In this document: one piece after another, positions 24,666 to 34,201 of the stretch
How positions within the stretch are numbered: the first letter of the stretch is position 1
Layout: each line of letters begins with the position of its first letter
NCBI GenBank assembly: GCA_021826795.1
Contig: JAKAYM010000001.1
Coordinates: 1-41,711 of the forward strand
Direction of reading: 5' to 3'
Length of the DNA: 41,711 nt
DNA from: Thermoplasmata archaeon
GTDB taxonomy: Archaea > Thermoplasmatota > Thermoplasmata > Thermoplasmatales > Thermoplasmataceae
Program-made: the position numbers and the translations under genes
Notes under the pieces: generated by a model
Seen by the model: the letters and a program-made list of their open reading frames with translations, nothing else
The model's database searches: none
Told to the model about the DNA's origin: nothing

Positions 24666-24750
24666 GCGGAGGTTACCGAGTCAGGTTAAAGGTGACAGAC
24701 TCAAAATCTGTTCCCAAAGGGGTTCGCCGGTTCAAATCCGACCCTCCGCA
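24666..24750 (+). tRNA. tRNA-Leu (anticodon CAA)
   Basis: A class II tRNA with a long variable arm (TCCCAAAGGGGTTC). Acceptor GCGGAGG pairs with CCTCCGC and the discriminator is A. The D arm has AGGTT with the GG pair. Anticodon stem ACAGA/TCTGT encloses loop CTCAAAA with anticodon CAA (24702-24704). The T loop is the canonical TTCAAAT. The T stem GCCGG/CCGAC has one C-A mismatch, C50 (24727) opposite A64 (24741), where most archaeal tRNA-Leu have C-G. No intron and no encoded CCA. Confidence 0.96.
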
Positions 24751-24966
24751 TAACTATAAAGGTGCATGGCGTGAATAAAACACACCAAAATTTTCACTGT
24801 GAGATGGCAGGATATTTATTATTATGGAAATGTTTGATATTTTAAAAATAAGATTGTCTATATTAAGAATACATGCGTATCAAGGAGATATAAAAGAAAA
24901 TTCCATTGCCCGGGCATCTGAAAGGTTGCCGCATTGACCTATAGCAAATCTCTTTTATCTCAACTT

Positions 24967-25266
24967 CTATTTCAGCTTGCTAATTATTTTTGTGTAATTG
25001 TGGTAAAACATTTTACCCTTTTCGGTAATTTGTAATATTCTCCTAGGTCCCCCCAGTGTAAACACATCTTTATCTGTTATATAACCATATTTTATCAGAA
25101 TATCCAGATGGTTGCTCAGGCTTCCCTTGCCTATATCCGTTAATGCCAGGATATCTGTAAAATACATTTTATCGTTTATTGCAAGTGAAATTAGAATTAA
25201 AATTCTTACCATTGATTTTAGGGCGTCGTCCTGAAGTAATAGTTTCAAATCAGCTATATCACTCAT
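24967..25266 (-). CDS. Winged-helix transcriptional regulator
   Basis: A 99-residue single-domain DNA-binding protein of the MarR/HTH_34 type. Helices LKSMVRILILISLAI and YFTDILALTDI lead into the recognition helix GKGSLSNHLDILIKYGYI. A wing with GGPRRILQITEKGK and a C-terminal helix follow. Its start overlaps the end of the upstream membrane-protein gene by 8 bp, so the two are translated together. The divergent ABC-2 transporter is the likely target, but no operator could be recognised. Confidence 0.8.
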   Translation of the reverse strand: MSDIADLKLLLQDDALKSMVRILILISLAINDKMYFTDILALTDIGKGSLSNHLDILIKYGYITDKDVFTLGGPRRILQITEKGKMFYHNYTKIISKLK

Positions 25267-25933
25267 TATTAACTACCTCGTCCGGGGCATGGTAGATTGC
25301 ATAGTAGGAGGAGAATAACCAGCCAAATAGTGCCACTATCCATGGAACGAAAGAATAGTAGACTAGGGTTTTAAAGACTTCAGATGATATTATAAAAAAC
25401 AAAATACTTCCTGCAGCACTTATATTATAGGTATAAAAGGCTATATATCCCTCTGGTGGAATTTTTTCAAAGGTAAGTTTGATAAACTTGAATAACTGCA
25501 ATCCAAACACAAACAGTAACCCATTGATAATGTACACATACAAACCCTGAAAAAAGAAAGACTTCTGAAAGAAATATGAAAATATGATTATTATTATAAT
25601 TATCATTACAGCATACAAATAATAAATTTTTTTGGCACCTTTATATGTTGCCCCATTTATAAATTTATATGCCTTAAAAACCTTTGAGAATATATTTCTT
25701 GAGAGCGTTACGCCCGTAAATACAGTTATAATATAGCCTATTATGTATATGATAATAAAATCAGTCAAACTGGAAGAATAATGGAGGATTATTACAGGAG
25801 CACCCAGAAATTCCAGAATTGCAATGGCCCATACCAGATAATATAAACCATATGCTCTCCGTATCATAAATCGCTCAAAATTTAATACTCTTCTATTTAT
25901 TTTTATAATGTTGTCTGAATCAAGATTGTCCAT
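25259..25933 (-). CDS. Polytopic membrane protein, unknown function
   Basis: A 224-residue protein with about six hydrophobic helices (roughly 28-50, 57-76, 104-124, 128-148, 166-186 and 190-212) and short charged ends. An extreme run of Ile is present in helix 3. No known family was recognised. It is the first gene of a two-gene unit with a winged-helix regulator, and is divergent from an ABC ATPase and permease. The context suggests a membrane partner or sensor of an export or self-protection system, by inference only. Confidence 0.7.
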   Translation of the reverse strand: MDNLDSDNIIKINRRVLNFERFMIRRAYGLYYLVWAIAILEFLGAPVIILHYSSSLTDFIIIYIIGYIITVFTGVTLSRNIFSKVFKAYKFINGATYKGAKKIYYLYAVMIIIIIIIFSYFFQKSFFFQGLYVYIINGLLFVFGLQLFKFIKLTFEKIPPEGYIAFYTYNISAAGSILFFIISSEVFKTLVYYSFVPWIVALFGWLFSSYYAIYHAPDEVVNNE

Positions 25934-26026
25934 TTAATAATAATACCTATGATTTATATTTATTTTTATTTAGTTCAAAAATTGAACTGTATTGATATTA
26001 TTTTAACAGCTTTTCAATACAATATT

Positions 26027-26824
26027 ATGGATTTGATAAAGATCAAAAATTTGGAATATTTCTATCACAAAAATGAGCATGTTTTAAATGAAATCAACTT
26101 CAACCTGATTGGCAATGAAAAGAATATAATTATCGGTTCAAACGGTTCAGGTAAAACAACACTTCTAAAATGTATTTTAGGTATTTTAAAAACTGAAAAT
26201 ATGATAGAGATTGAGGGAGAAGACGTTGATAAGTTGAGTCAATACACCCATTTATCAACAAATTTAGAGGATGCCCTGCACATACCGGGCGATTTGAAGG
26301 TGAATGAATACATCAAATACCATCTAAATTTAAAAGGCATAGATCCTGAAAGTGGAATAAAATTACTGGAATATTTTAATCTTCTGGGTATTATAAAGAA
26401 AAAAATTTCAAAACTTTCTTCTGGCCAGAAAAGGATGCTGAATAATATTGTATCCCTGGCATCTGACTCTAGAATTACTGTGATGGACGAGCCTGTAAGT
26501 GATGTCGATCCGGGAAGAATTAAATTGCTTATAGACTTAATAAACTCAAAAAATCAGGCTTTTATAATAACATCCCATGACCTGAGCCTGATTAAAAGAA
26601 TAGAAAGATCTACACTGAGTATAATGATTAATGGTAAACTGTATGGGAAAATAGCGCCGGGAAAGAATATATTTTCGATGTATATAAGCCATGTCAAACC
26701 TCATAATGAATCCATAAAAATAATAAATGATGGAAAAAGCAGTTATTTAACTTCCGAAAGCACTGAAAATTGCAGATCAATTGAAGAACTGGATGATTTG
26801 CTATATCTTTATGAGGTGGAATAA
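26027..26824 (+). CDS. ABC transporter ATP-binding protein
   Basis: A 265-residue nucleotide-binding subunit. Walker A is GSNGSGKTT at 37-45, the signature LSSGQ at 130-134 and Walker B ITVMDEP at 150-156, followed by an SHD switch His. The reading frame opens at 25949, but the first 26 codons are hydrophobic and unrelated to ABC proteins. The ATG at 26027 is followed directly by IKIKNLEYFY, the normal first strand. A TATTATTTT box lies about 27 bp upstream. The permease gene starts at the base after the stop codon. Residues 215-265 form a short C-terminal extension of unknown role. Confidence 0.9.
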   Translation: MDLIKIKNLEYFYHKNEHVLNEINFNLIGNEKNIIIGSNGSGKTTLLKCILGILKTENMIEIEGEDVDKLSQYTHLSTNLEDALHIPGDLKVNEYIKYHLNLKGIDPESGIKLLEYFNLLGIIKKKISKLSSGQKRMLNNIVSLASDSRITVMDEPVSDVDPGRIKLLIDLINSKNQAFIITSHDLSLIKRIERSTLSIMINGKLYGKIAPGKNIFSMYISHVKPHNESIKIINDGKSSYLTSESTENCRSIEELDDLLYLYEVE

Positions 26825-27631
26825 ATGATAGGAACTCTCTTCAGGATGGGCATAAAATCATATTTTGGAAATAAGACATCTTTATTCTGGAGTTTTGGAT
26901 TTGTCCTTGTATGGATTTTTATATATGCTTTTGCTTTTCCTGCCCCGGATAAAACTGATATTCTCGGCGTTGAAGCTTCCTATATGTCCTTTATTTTCCT
27001 TTTCGGTGTGAGCGTCGCATCAACATCCATCATATTTTATACTGTATCGATGAATTTATCTATTCCTTATATTACACGATTTGATAAGGTTAAATCCTAC
27101 GAAGTCTCTGCATCAAATCTATTATCATCAATCTCTTTTGGTTTCTCAGTTGCAGCCTTTGCAATAATAGTATCCATTGCAGTGTTTAAATGGAGGTTCG
27201 ATTCGGTTAGTATAAAAAATATTCCTCTTTTAATTATAATAATTGCACTTGTTTCCATTTTTTACATAACTTTCGGAATTATAATGGCATATATTTTTAT
27301 ATTACTCAGGCAGGTAAAGGCATTGAGATTCGCTGCGGAGATACCCATGATACTTGTGTTTGTTTTTGTGCTCGGCCTTCAGATTTTCAGAGAACCTTCT
27401 CAAAGCCTTGTCTATTATTCTCCGTTTAATGAGGAGTTTTCACTGTCAATGTACTCTATTCTCGGAAAGCCGATGTTGAATTATTATGCTTTTACCATGA
27501 ATATAAATTCATTGCTTCTCGGGTTTTCGACCTGGATTATATTTATGGCTTTAATTGCAGTGGTTTTAGAAAAAATTTATGAACATGCCGGCATCAGAAA
27601 TCAGTATACACTCGAAGATGTGTTTAGATGA
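26825..27631 (+). CDS. ABC-2 type transporter permease
   Basis: A 268-residue membrane protein with six predicted helices. It begins MIGTLFRMGIKSYFGNKTSLFW, the usual amphipathic start of ABC-2 permeases. Helices follow around 20-40, 50-72, 98-118, 132-155, 168-188 and 235-255. Together with the ATPase it would form an exporter for a drug, lipid or peptide; the substrate is unknown. There is no gap between the genes, so expression is coupled. The divergent winged-helix/membrane-protein pair is its probable control unit. Confidence 0.85.
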   Translation: MIGTLFRMGIKSYFGNKTSLFWSFGFVLVWIFIYAFAFPAPDKTDILGVEASYMSFIFLFGVSVASTSIIFYTVSMNLSIPYITRFDKVKSYEVSASNLLSSISFGFSVAAFAIIVSIAVFKWRFDSVSIKNIPLLIIIIALVSIFYITFGIIMAYIFILLRQVKALRFAAEIPMILVFVFVLGLQIFREPSQSLVYYSPFNEEFSLSMYSILGKPMLNYYAFTMNINSLLLGFSTWIIFMALIAVVLEKIYEHAGIRNQYTLEDVFR

Positions 27632-27797
27632 AGTATATAATAATTAAAAATAGTAAGTAGATAGGATTATTAGAAGAAATATTAATCTCACATAAATGCT
27701 GAATTAAAATCTACCATTCCTATGCAATGTAAATAAAAATAAAATAAAAATAATCTATGAAACTGATCAAAAAATATATAAAAAGTTTTATAATTGT

Positions 27798-30700
27798 TTA
27801 TTTCCTTCTTCTAAATATAGATAGCACTCCAAGGGCTGACCCTAATCCACCTAAACCAATTCCGGTATATGCTATATCATCCGTAACTGCATTGCTAGAT
27901 TTTAACTTATTTATATTATGTGACTGGTCTTGCAATGTATTGTTTACATTTAGAGATGTATAATTGTACGATACCAATCCATCATTTTGTGTCGTTTTTA
28001 CTGTTATATTGTATGTTCCATCAGGAAGTGAAGCTGTGTTATATTTGAATTTTATTATGCTATTCGTTGTATTATATATCATATGATTATCCATGTAAAC
28101 CTGACTGTATGCGATATCTGTACCACTAACATTTACATTAAATGTTATATCCCCGGTATACGTACTGGTGTAGACCGGTGATACTATATTTATTTCAGGA
28201 TGTGCAGGGGAAACGGTCTTATATGAAGAGTCCTGTGCAACTAACCTCGATGATACCATATTTATACTGTTTACATAGCTGGATGTCATTATTACTGTGC
28301 TATTATTTAACATAAGATTTGATCCTATGGAGTTATTCAGGTATAACAATGAGTTGTTTACATACAATGTTCCCTTGATAGTCGTATGAGATAGTGAGAT
28401 TACGGTATTATTTATATAATTATCACCCAGCAGTGTTGAATCTGTTATATTTCCTCTGTAATTTATTTTATCGTTCTGTAAGGCAAGGCCATAGGTTAGG
28501 TTTAGGTTTGATATTTTTGAATTCTGTAACATTATATAGGGCTCTATTTCAAATGATTTTTGAGCGCTGTATGCAGTTGTAGTTGGATATGCATTCGCAG
28601 ATACACCGGAGACGTACACATTATATAATCCAGGTGGTAATTCGGCTACCCCTACTGATAGGCCCTCATAATTTATCCCGAAGCTCCCATCGGACATCGT
28701 AGATGGCAATTTAAAGTGCGCTACCCATTCATTTAATGTTGAATTATAATTCATTGCTATCTGTGTTTTTTCAGTCATGTCATAATATTCCTTATCAAGT
28801 ATTGCGGGATAAAACGTCATTGCGTACATGCCGTACTTCACTTCTGTTCCATTTGGATACTGGATATTAGCTGTTACGGTCACGTTTTGACCTTCGTATG
28901 CTACCGAATTTACCGAAATTTTCGGTGTTATAGAGTTTGTAACATATATCTGCCCATAGAATGATCCATTTATATATGCATCATTGGAATGACTGTAATA
29001 GGTCGAATTTATAAGTATTGTATATAATCCTGGTGATGCAGTAGTAGGCACATAGAGCTCTGGTACAGCATCTGGATTAAATAAGTTATCCATTATATTA
29101 TACTTTGCGGAACTGATCATTTTGTGTGCTGGGGAATATAATGAGAACGTCATATTAGAGCAGAATTCCCCAAAGACAGATGCTTCATTATATGGTGTTA
29201 TTACAGCTCCTTCAATGTCTATATACTGCCCTGCCCCAACTGCGCCTGGTTCAACAACATTTGGACCGAGTATTAGCGAGTCCTGTAAATATGCTCCATT
29301 CATAAACGGAAGATATGCATATGAACTAACACCTTTTATTATGGAAACAGTATCAGGAAGTTTTGATGTTGCTGGTATATTACCCAATAAAACCGTTGCA
29401 TTCTTTGCATATGTAAAAGTTGTAGTATTTATAGCATATAATTCTGTTGTATAAACCTTATAATATGTATTGTTCATTATTGAGTAGGAATACATAGATA
29501 TGGATGTATTCTGACCCTGGACCAAGGTGCCGTTAAGATAGGACATCTTGGCTTCAACTGATAAACCGCTAGGGGCATTTGTTGAGCATGGTTCGGCTGC
29601 AGCAGGTGCCAGAATGTTCAGAAAATCGCCAATAAATATATTAGCTACATTCATACCATTCTTGGTTCCGTTGTGGCCATAAACTTCAAAATATGATGGT
29701 CCGCTTATGCCAGATGGAATTGTTACATTTGCTTCCCATGCTTTAAGTGTAGAATTATATGTCATTTTCATAGTCGTGATATTTCCGGACAATGTAACAA
29801 GTGATACATTGAAAGTTCCGGTTACAACATTGTTGGAATAATCTGTCATATTTTGTATTACAGAGCTGCTATTAATATAAGCACATACCATTACTGTTTG
29901 TCCGGCCTGATATTCTGAAAGAGAAGTTTCATTTATTGATAGATTTGCCCTTGCAGGATTATTGTACTCACTGCTTACAAGTATTGATAGCTGATTTAAC
30001 GATGGCATGCTTTTATATGCCTGTGCGAAGGCAGAAATATTAAGTGAGCCCCATCCATTTACCAGATTATATCCATAATGATCTGTAAATGGTATATTAT
30101 CACCGAAGGTGACCGGTATGAAGACATTTTTATAATCGTGTTCGCCCAAATAGTATAATGAGGGCTCGATCATACCAATTTTGTGTCCTATTTCCTGGTC
30201 TGCAAGTGTTATCAAACCTGCTAATATAGGACTTGCCTCACTGGTGCCACCTGTAACTTCTGTTACATTTCCCGGCATGACGTATAGGAAGCCGGGGAAC
30301 ACAGTTGCCTCAAATGAAAGGTCTGGAACGGTTTTTCCATCTGGGAATCCTTTTGGAATTATGGATGAATTCTGATAGGGCATTATAGGCTGTGTATAAC
30401 TTACTCCTCCGGTTGAACCGCCATAATTTATCTCTGGAGGAACAAAGCCATAGTTAGACCACGCTGTTTGGTAGAACGAGGATAATACAGTGCCATTGAA
30501 ATCCGGATATGTACTGGTTCCACCAACGGAGGTAACATATGGTGATGTTGCCGGGTAACCAACAGTCCCAAGTGGGCCCGTGCTGTATCCACTTGCGCCT
30601 GCATCTCCACTCGATGCTGAAAATGTTATTCCCTCCAGTGAACCTACTGCATACATTTCATTGGTTACCTGTTCACATGTGTAATATGCACCTGAGGAAG

Positions 30701-31760
30701 TTAAGTCGGATTCAGGTACAGAAAAGCTCTGTGATAGATCATTTACCTTATCCTGGGAGTCTATGAATGATATTACAGGTGCAAAATCACAATCTAAATT
30801 CCCTATATACAGTGTTATGTTAGCACCCGGAGCCATTGTGTGGGAGGATTCAACATCTAAACTTATCTCTCCATCCCAACCAGAAAGTATTCCGAATATA
30901 GGTTCGTAAGGACCGATAGGAACTATATTAAAGTGTGGTGGAGCGCTTATATTGAATTCTTTATCATAGTAAGATAGCTGGGCTTTTATATAAGGATCAC
31001 CACCAAAATCAAGTATCCCTATTGTTTGACCACTGCCATTATACCCTTTTTTGTACATAGTTGTAGCATTGTATACGTTTTCAAGATATTTGGGGGAATA
31101 ACCAACCAATGGTAGTGTTTCATTCTGCTTCTGTGCAATTTTTGACAATGAAGCAATTTGTTTTTCACCAACTAATGTGGTTGGATGTGCCATTACAATG
31201 CTGGATATATTAGTCACCATTATTTCAGTGTCAAGCAACGTTGGCGTTCCAAATCCATAATAATAAGTAGCTGTTCCATTACTGTAATAATTTGTGTGCA
31301 TGCCCAGATACTGTGATATATGTGCCTCAGTACCCTCAGCGGATATTACAGGGTTACTTGCGGATATTATTTTAAATCCATCACTTTTTAATTCATTTAA
31401 ATCATGATCATAAGCCTTGGTGTTCATGAATTCCTTTTCTATCTGTGGATAACTCATAGTTTTGCCAAATAAAGGTGTACCTGGTGTTGAGACCTGATTT
31501 ACCAGTGAATTTAAAGTAGATTCATTTTTTAATGGAACATAAACAACAAAATGCAGTTCCGTTTTGCCAGGAACTTTTCCATCATATGAAAATCCCTTTA
31601 CAGTAGTATTCTGTGTAGGATATAATTTTCCACTAATTGCAGAATGATAGTCTGGTGTACCTGAATTTATTCCTGTAGAATCATTCAATACCCCGGATGC
31701 AACTGACATGACCATTACAAAACTTATTATTACTACTATAAACAACTTAATTTTATTCAT
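27798..31760 (-). CDS. Secreted S53 (sedolisin/kumamolisin-like) protease with long C-terminal surface region
   Basis: A giant extracellular acid protease of 1320 residues from the ATG at 31760. The ORF opens 23 codons earlier without a proper signal. Residues 1-25 form a signal peptide (KIKLFIVVIISFVMVMSVA). A propeptide with YPQIEKEF follows, then the catalytic domain. The Glu-Asp pair is E298/D302 in GEISLDVE, the oxyanion Asp D386 is in SASSGDAG, and the nucleophile S507 is in GGTSEASP. About 700 further residues of beta-rich, Asn/Thr/Ser-rich sequence carry many N-glycosylation sequons. Near the end comes a beta-helix-like stretch and a final membrane helix with FRRRK, so the protein is anchored at the cell surface. 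Confidence 0.9.
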   Translation of the reverse strand: MNKIKLFIVVIISFVMVMSVASGVLNDSTGINSGTPDYHSAISGKLYPTQNTTVKGFSYDGKVPGKTELHFVVYVPLKNESTLNSLVNQVSTPGTPLFGKTMSYPQIEKEFMNTKAYDHDLNELKSDGFKIISASNPVISAEGTEAHISQYLGMHTNYYSNGTATYYYGFGTPTLLDTEIMVTNISSIVMAHPTTLVGEKQIASLSKIAQKQNETLPLVGYSPKYLENVYNATTMYKKGYNGSGQTIGILDFGGDPYIKAQLSYYDKEFNISAPPHFNIVPIGPYEPIFGILSGWDGEISLDVESSHTMAPGANITLYIGNLDCDFAPVISFIDSQDKVNDLSQSFSVPESDLTSSGAYYTCEQVTNEMYAVGSLEGITFSASSGDAGASGYSTGPLGTVGYPATSPYVTSVGGTSTYPDFNGTVLSSFYQTAWSNYGFVPPEINYGGSTGGVSYTQPIMPYQNSSIIPKGFPDGKTVPDLSFEATVFPGFLYVMPGNVTEVTGGTSEASPILAGLITLADQEIGHKIGMIEPSLYYLGEHDYKNVFIPVTFGDNIPFTDHYGYNLVNGWGSLNISAFAQAYKSMPSLNQLSILVSSEYNNPARANLSINETSLSEYQAGQTVMVCAYINSSSVIQNMTDYSNNVVTGTFNVSLVTLSGNITTMKMTYNSTLKAWEANVTIPSGISGPSYFEVYGHNGTKNGMNVANIFIGDFLNILAPAAAEPCSTNAPSGLSVEAKMSYLNGTLVQGQNTSISMYSYSIMNNTYYKVYTTELYAINTTTFTYAKNATVLLGNIPATSKLPDTVSIIKGVSSYAYLPFMNGAYLQDSLILGPNVVEPGAVGAGQYIDIEGAVITPYNEASVFGEFCSNMTFSLYSPAHKMISSAKYNIMDNLFNPDAVPELYVPTTASPGLYTILINSTYYSHSNDAYINGSFYGQIYVTNSITPKISVNSVAYEGQNVTVTANIQYPNGTEVKYGMYAMTFYPAILDKEYYDMTEKTQIAMNYNSTLNEWVAHFKLPSTMSDGSFGINYEGLSVGVAELPPGLYNVYVSGVSANAYPTTTAYSAQKSFEIEPYIMLQNSKISNLNLTYGLALQNDKINYRGNITDSTLLGDNYINNTVISLSHTTIKGTLYVNNSLLYLNNSIGSNLMLNNSTVIMTSSYVNSINMVSSRLVAQDSSYKTVSPAHPEINIVSPVYTSTYTGDITFNVNVSGTDIAYSQVYMDNHMIYNTTNSIIKFKYNTASLPDGTYNITVKTTQNDGLVSYNYTSLNVNNTLQDQSHNINKLKSSNAVTDDIAYTGIGLGGLGSALGVLSIFRRRK

Positions 31761-32112
31761 TAAAAACTTATAACTTATTAATATATAAATGTTTCTATAT
31801 ATTAAATATGACGAGATAAAGGTATACATTCAAAACTTTAAAGGAGCAGGATAACAGGATTTATCAGTATTATAATTATGAAGTAAATACTATAAATAAT
31901 TTTCGCTATTGAATAGAAAGGATTATAAGTATATTACATATAAATCATACGGTTTAATCATTTCAGTATATCTATAAATTTATGGGATGGGATAATAAAC
32001 AATGTTTATATTTTATATATAATTTATGATTATAACTATATTTATAGCCTTCATTAAGATAATTTTTACAATTTTAAATATAATTATATATTATACAATG
32101 TTATTCTTTATT
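31761..32112. other. AT-rich intergenic region between protease and MazG-like gene
   Basis: These 352 bases hold only the two divergent promoters: a minus-strand TATA box at 31782-31790 and a plus-strand AT-rich element near 32077-32092. I see no RNA gene, repeat or credible small ORF here. Confidence 0.5.
31782..31790 (-). promoter_or_regulatory. TATA box of the S53 protease gene
   Basis: On the minus strand this reads ATTTATATA, centred 26 bp before the ATG at 31760. It supports that start and a leaderless message, and argues against the longer reading frame. Confidence 0.5.
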
Positions 32113-32490
32113 ATGTCTGATCTAGCAGAGCTACAGGAAATTGCCAGAAAGTTTATAGATAAAAGAGACTGGAGACAGTTCCACACATTAAAGGATTTAG
32201 CAATGAACTGTTCTATAGAATCAAATGAATTGATGGAAATATTCCTGTGGAGAGATAAAAATTTTGAGAGTGGCATCATTAACATGGCGGATAAGAAATC
32301 TTATACAATGATAAAAAATGAGGTTTCAGATATATTTTTTTCCTGCCTAGCAATTGCTGATCATCTGAATTTTAATCTTGAAGATGCATACAGAGAAAAA
32401 ATGGCCGAGCTCGATCACCGTTACGACGCGGATAAAGTGAAAGGCAAACTATCCAAAATACCATCACCGGATAATAATAAAGACCGGTAA
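32113..32490 (+). CDS. MazG-like nucleotide pyrophosphohydrolase
   Basis: A 125-residue all-alpha NTP pyrophosphatase of the MazG/dCTPase type. The metal ligands follow the ExxE...ExxD pattern: E36 and E39 in SIESNELME, and E70 and D73 in NEVSDIFF. The N-terminal DWRQFHTLKDLAMNCSIE is typical of the iMazG/RS21-C6 group. The frame continues upstream to 32026, but those codons give a hydrophobic tail foreign to the family, so I start at the ATG at 32113. It probably removes non-canonical or excess dNTPs. It is convergent with the ABC exporter genes. Confidence 0.83.
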   Translation: MSDLAELQEIARKFIDKRDWRQFHTLKDLAMNCSIESNELMEIFLWRDKNFESGIINMADKKSYTMIKNEVSDIFFSCLAIADHLNFNLEDAYREKMAELDHRYDADKVKGKLSKIPSPDNNKDR

Positions 32491-32491
32491 T

Positions 32492-34201
32492 TTATATTAA
32501 GAGCTTATTCTTCAGGTATAAATCATAGAATCTGGTACCGTTATTCATTAAATCTTCAGGTGTGCCTTCCTCCAGTACACGTCCACGATCGATGTAATAT
32601 ATATAGTCGGAGTTTACAATAGTTTCAAGGTGATGCGCTATAATTATTATTGTCTTTCCCTCCATGAATTTAAAAATAGCACTCTGAATTATGCCTTCGT
32701 TTTTCAAATCAAGCTGTGATGTTGCCTCATCCATTATGATAATCTGTGGATTATTTACAGATGCACGGAGTATTGACACTGCCTGCCTCTGGCCTTCAGA
32801 GAGGTTTGTTCCCCTTTCCCCTACCTCGGCATCTAATCCCAGCGGACCCAGAATGCTGGTCAATCCGAGTTCATGTATTTTCTCTGCCACAGTATCTTCA
32901 GCAATAGAAGAATCAGCAAAACGTACATTTTCCAGAATAGTCCCCTCAAAAAGGAAGGGGTCCTGTAAAATAACACCGAAGAGTTTTCTGTATTCCAGTG
33001 TGCTGAAATCGTTTATATCAGTCCCATCCATGGCAATATATCCTGAAGTTGGCTTATAAAAATTAAGAATAAGCCCGGAGAGTGTTGTTTTTCCTGCGCC
33101 AGTTTTGCCGATTATGGCGACTTTCTGACCTTTCTTAAATTCCATGGAAATATTGTTGATTATTTTCTCACTATCGTATGCAAATGAAAGGTTTTCAAAT
33201 GAAATTTCATTGTTGAAAGTGGGTGTTTTGCTTCCACCGGTATTATAATCAACATCCTCGTCTATTATTTTATATATTCTCTCTATGGCAATTGATGAAG
33301 ATTGGTATGAATTATAGAACTGGGAAAGCTGGACTATGGGGTTAAAGAAGCTCTGAACGTAGACTATAAATGAAACCAGGATTCCTATGCTTATTATTTT
33401 TCCGAAAACTTCAGTACCGCCTTCATAAAGAACTACCATTATACCAAGCCCCTCTATGATCTGAACTATACTTGAGAAAATAGAGGTTAATCTCACCGCC
33501 TTAACATTTGCATCGTAGTTATTAGAATTAACTGTCTCAAAGTTATTATTGAATATATCCTCGGTTCCGGAACTTTTTATTGCTTTTATACCATTTATGG
33601 ATTCCCCAACATTACCTGTAAGCTCTGCTATTCTTCTTCTTACACTTAAATAATTAAACTTAATTTTTTTGTTCATAAGCATTATTGTTGCAAGAAGCAT
33701 TGGTATTATAATGACAGCATAAAGCGTTAAAACCGTGTCCAGGTATACCATTATAATTATTGAGGCGATAATTCCAGCTATACCGGCAACAACCTGAGGT
33801 AGCTGGAATGTTAGAAAATCAGATAGTGTTTCAGCGTCATTGGTAATCCTGCTTATTATCTGACCTGCATTCTTACCAGAATAATATTTAAGCGGAACAT
33901 ACTGAAGCTTTTTGAATGCCCTGTTCCTCAAATTTTTGATAACTTCCTGAGATGTGTTCATCATATACTTTGTTCTCCTATTTTCAGCAAAGTAGTTCAG
34001 AATGTATATTGCAAGGTATGTTACAGCCAGCACTATTAAAATTTTGAATTTCAGTGAAATTATTGAATCTGTTGCTATTCCAATCAGATAAGGCCCGATC
34101 ATGGCGATTATAGAGGATACAAGTATTGAGGAAACTATTATGCTTGAGTTTCGCTTGTAGGAAAGAACCTCTTTTATCAACCTTATAAAATACTTATTCA
34201 A
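32492..34201 (-). CDS. ABC multidrug-type exporter half, canonical catalytic site (subunit 2)
   Basis: About 569 residues: six membrane helices followed by a nucleotide-binding domain. Walker A is IGKTGAGKTT, the signature is the variant NLSEGQRQ, Walker B IIIMDEATSQLD has the catalytic Glu, and IIAHHLE is the switch. An ATG at 34249 would overlap the upstream gene by 56 bp. I prefer a TTG at 34201, preceded by GGTGAT with 4-nt spacing. It pairs with the upstream half-transporter (34194-35906), which has a degenerate Walker B. Together they would form an asymmetric heterodimeric exporter; the substrate is unknown. Confidence 0.88.
   Translation of the reverse strand: MNKYFIRLIKEVLSYKRNSSIIVSSILVSSIIAMIGPYLIGIATDSIISLKFKILIVLAVTYLAIYILNYFAENRRTKYMMNTSQEVIKNLRNRAFKKLQYVPLKYYSGKNAGQIISRITNDAETLSDFLTFQLPQVVAGIAGIIASIIIMVYLDTVLTLYAVIIIPMLLATIMLMNKKIKFNYLSVRRRIAELTGNVGESINGIKAIKSSGTEDIFNNNFETVNSNNYDANVKAVRLTSIFSSIVQIIEGLGIMVVLYEGGTEVFGKIISIGILVSFIVYVQSFFNPIVQLSQFYNSYQSSSIAIERIYKIIDEDVDYNTGGSKTPTFNNEISFENLSFAYDSEKIINNISMEFKKGQKVAIIGKTGAGKTTLSGLILNFYKPTSGYIAMDGTDINDFSTLEYRKLFGVILQDPFLFEGTILENVRFADSSIAEDTVAEKIHELGLTSILGPLGLDAEVGERGTNLSEGQRQAVSILRASVNNPQIIIMDEATSQLDLKNEGIIQSAIFKFMEGKTIIIIAHHLETIVNSDYIYYIDRGRVLEEGTPEDLMNNGTRFYDLYLKNKLLI

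Noticed and set aside
24824..24937. 37-codon plus-strand ORF after tRNA-Leu (MEMFDILKIRLSILRIHAYQ...)
   Set aside because: It is short, has no Shine-Dalgarno or well-spaced TATA, and no recognisable similarity. I could not distinguish it from chance.
25949..26026. 26-codon hydrophobic extension of the ABC ATPase
   Set aside because: It precedes the normal first strand of the ABC fold, and a better start with a TATA-like box at proper spacing exists at 26027.
32026..32112. 29-codon hydrophobic N-terminus of the MazG-like protein
   Set aside because: It looks like a membrane anchor, but it translates AT-rich promoter DNA, and the family begins at the ATG at 32113.
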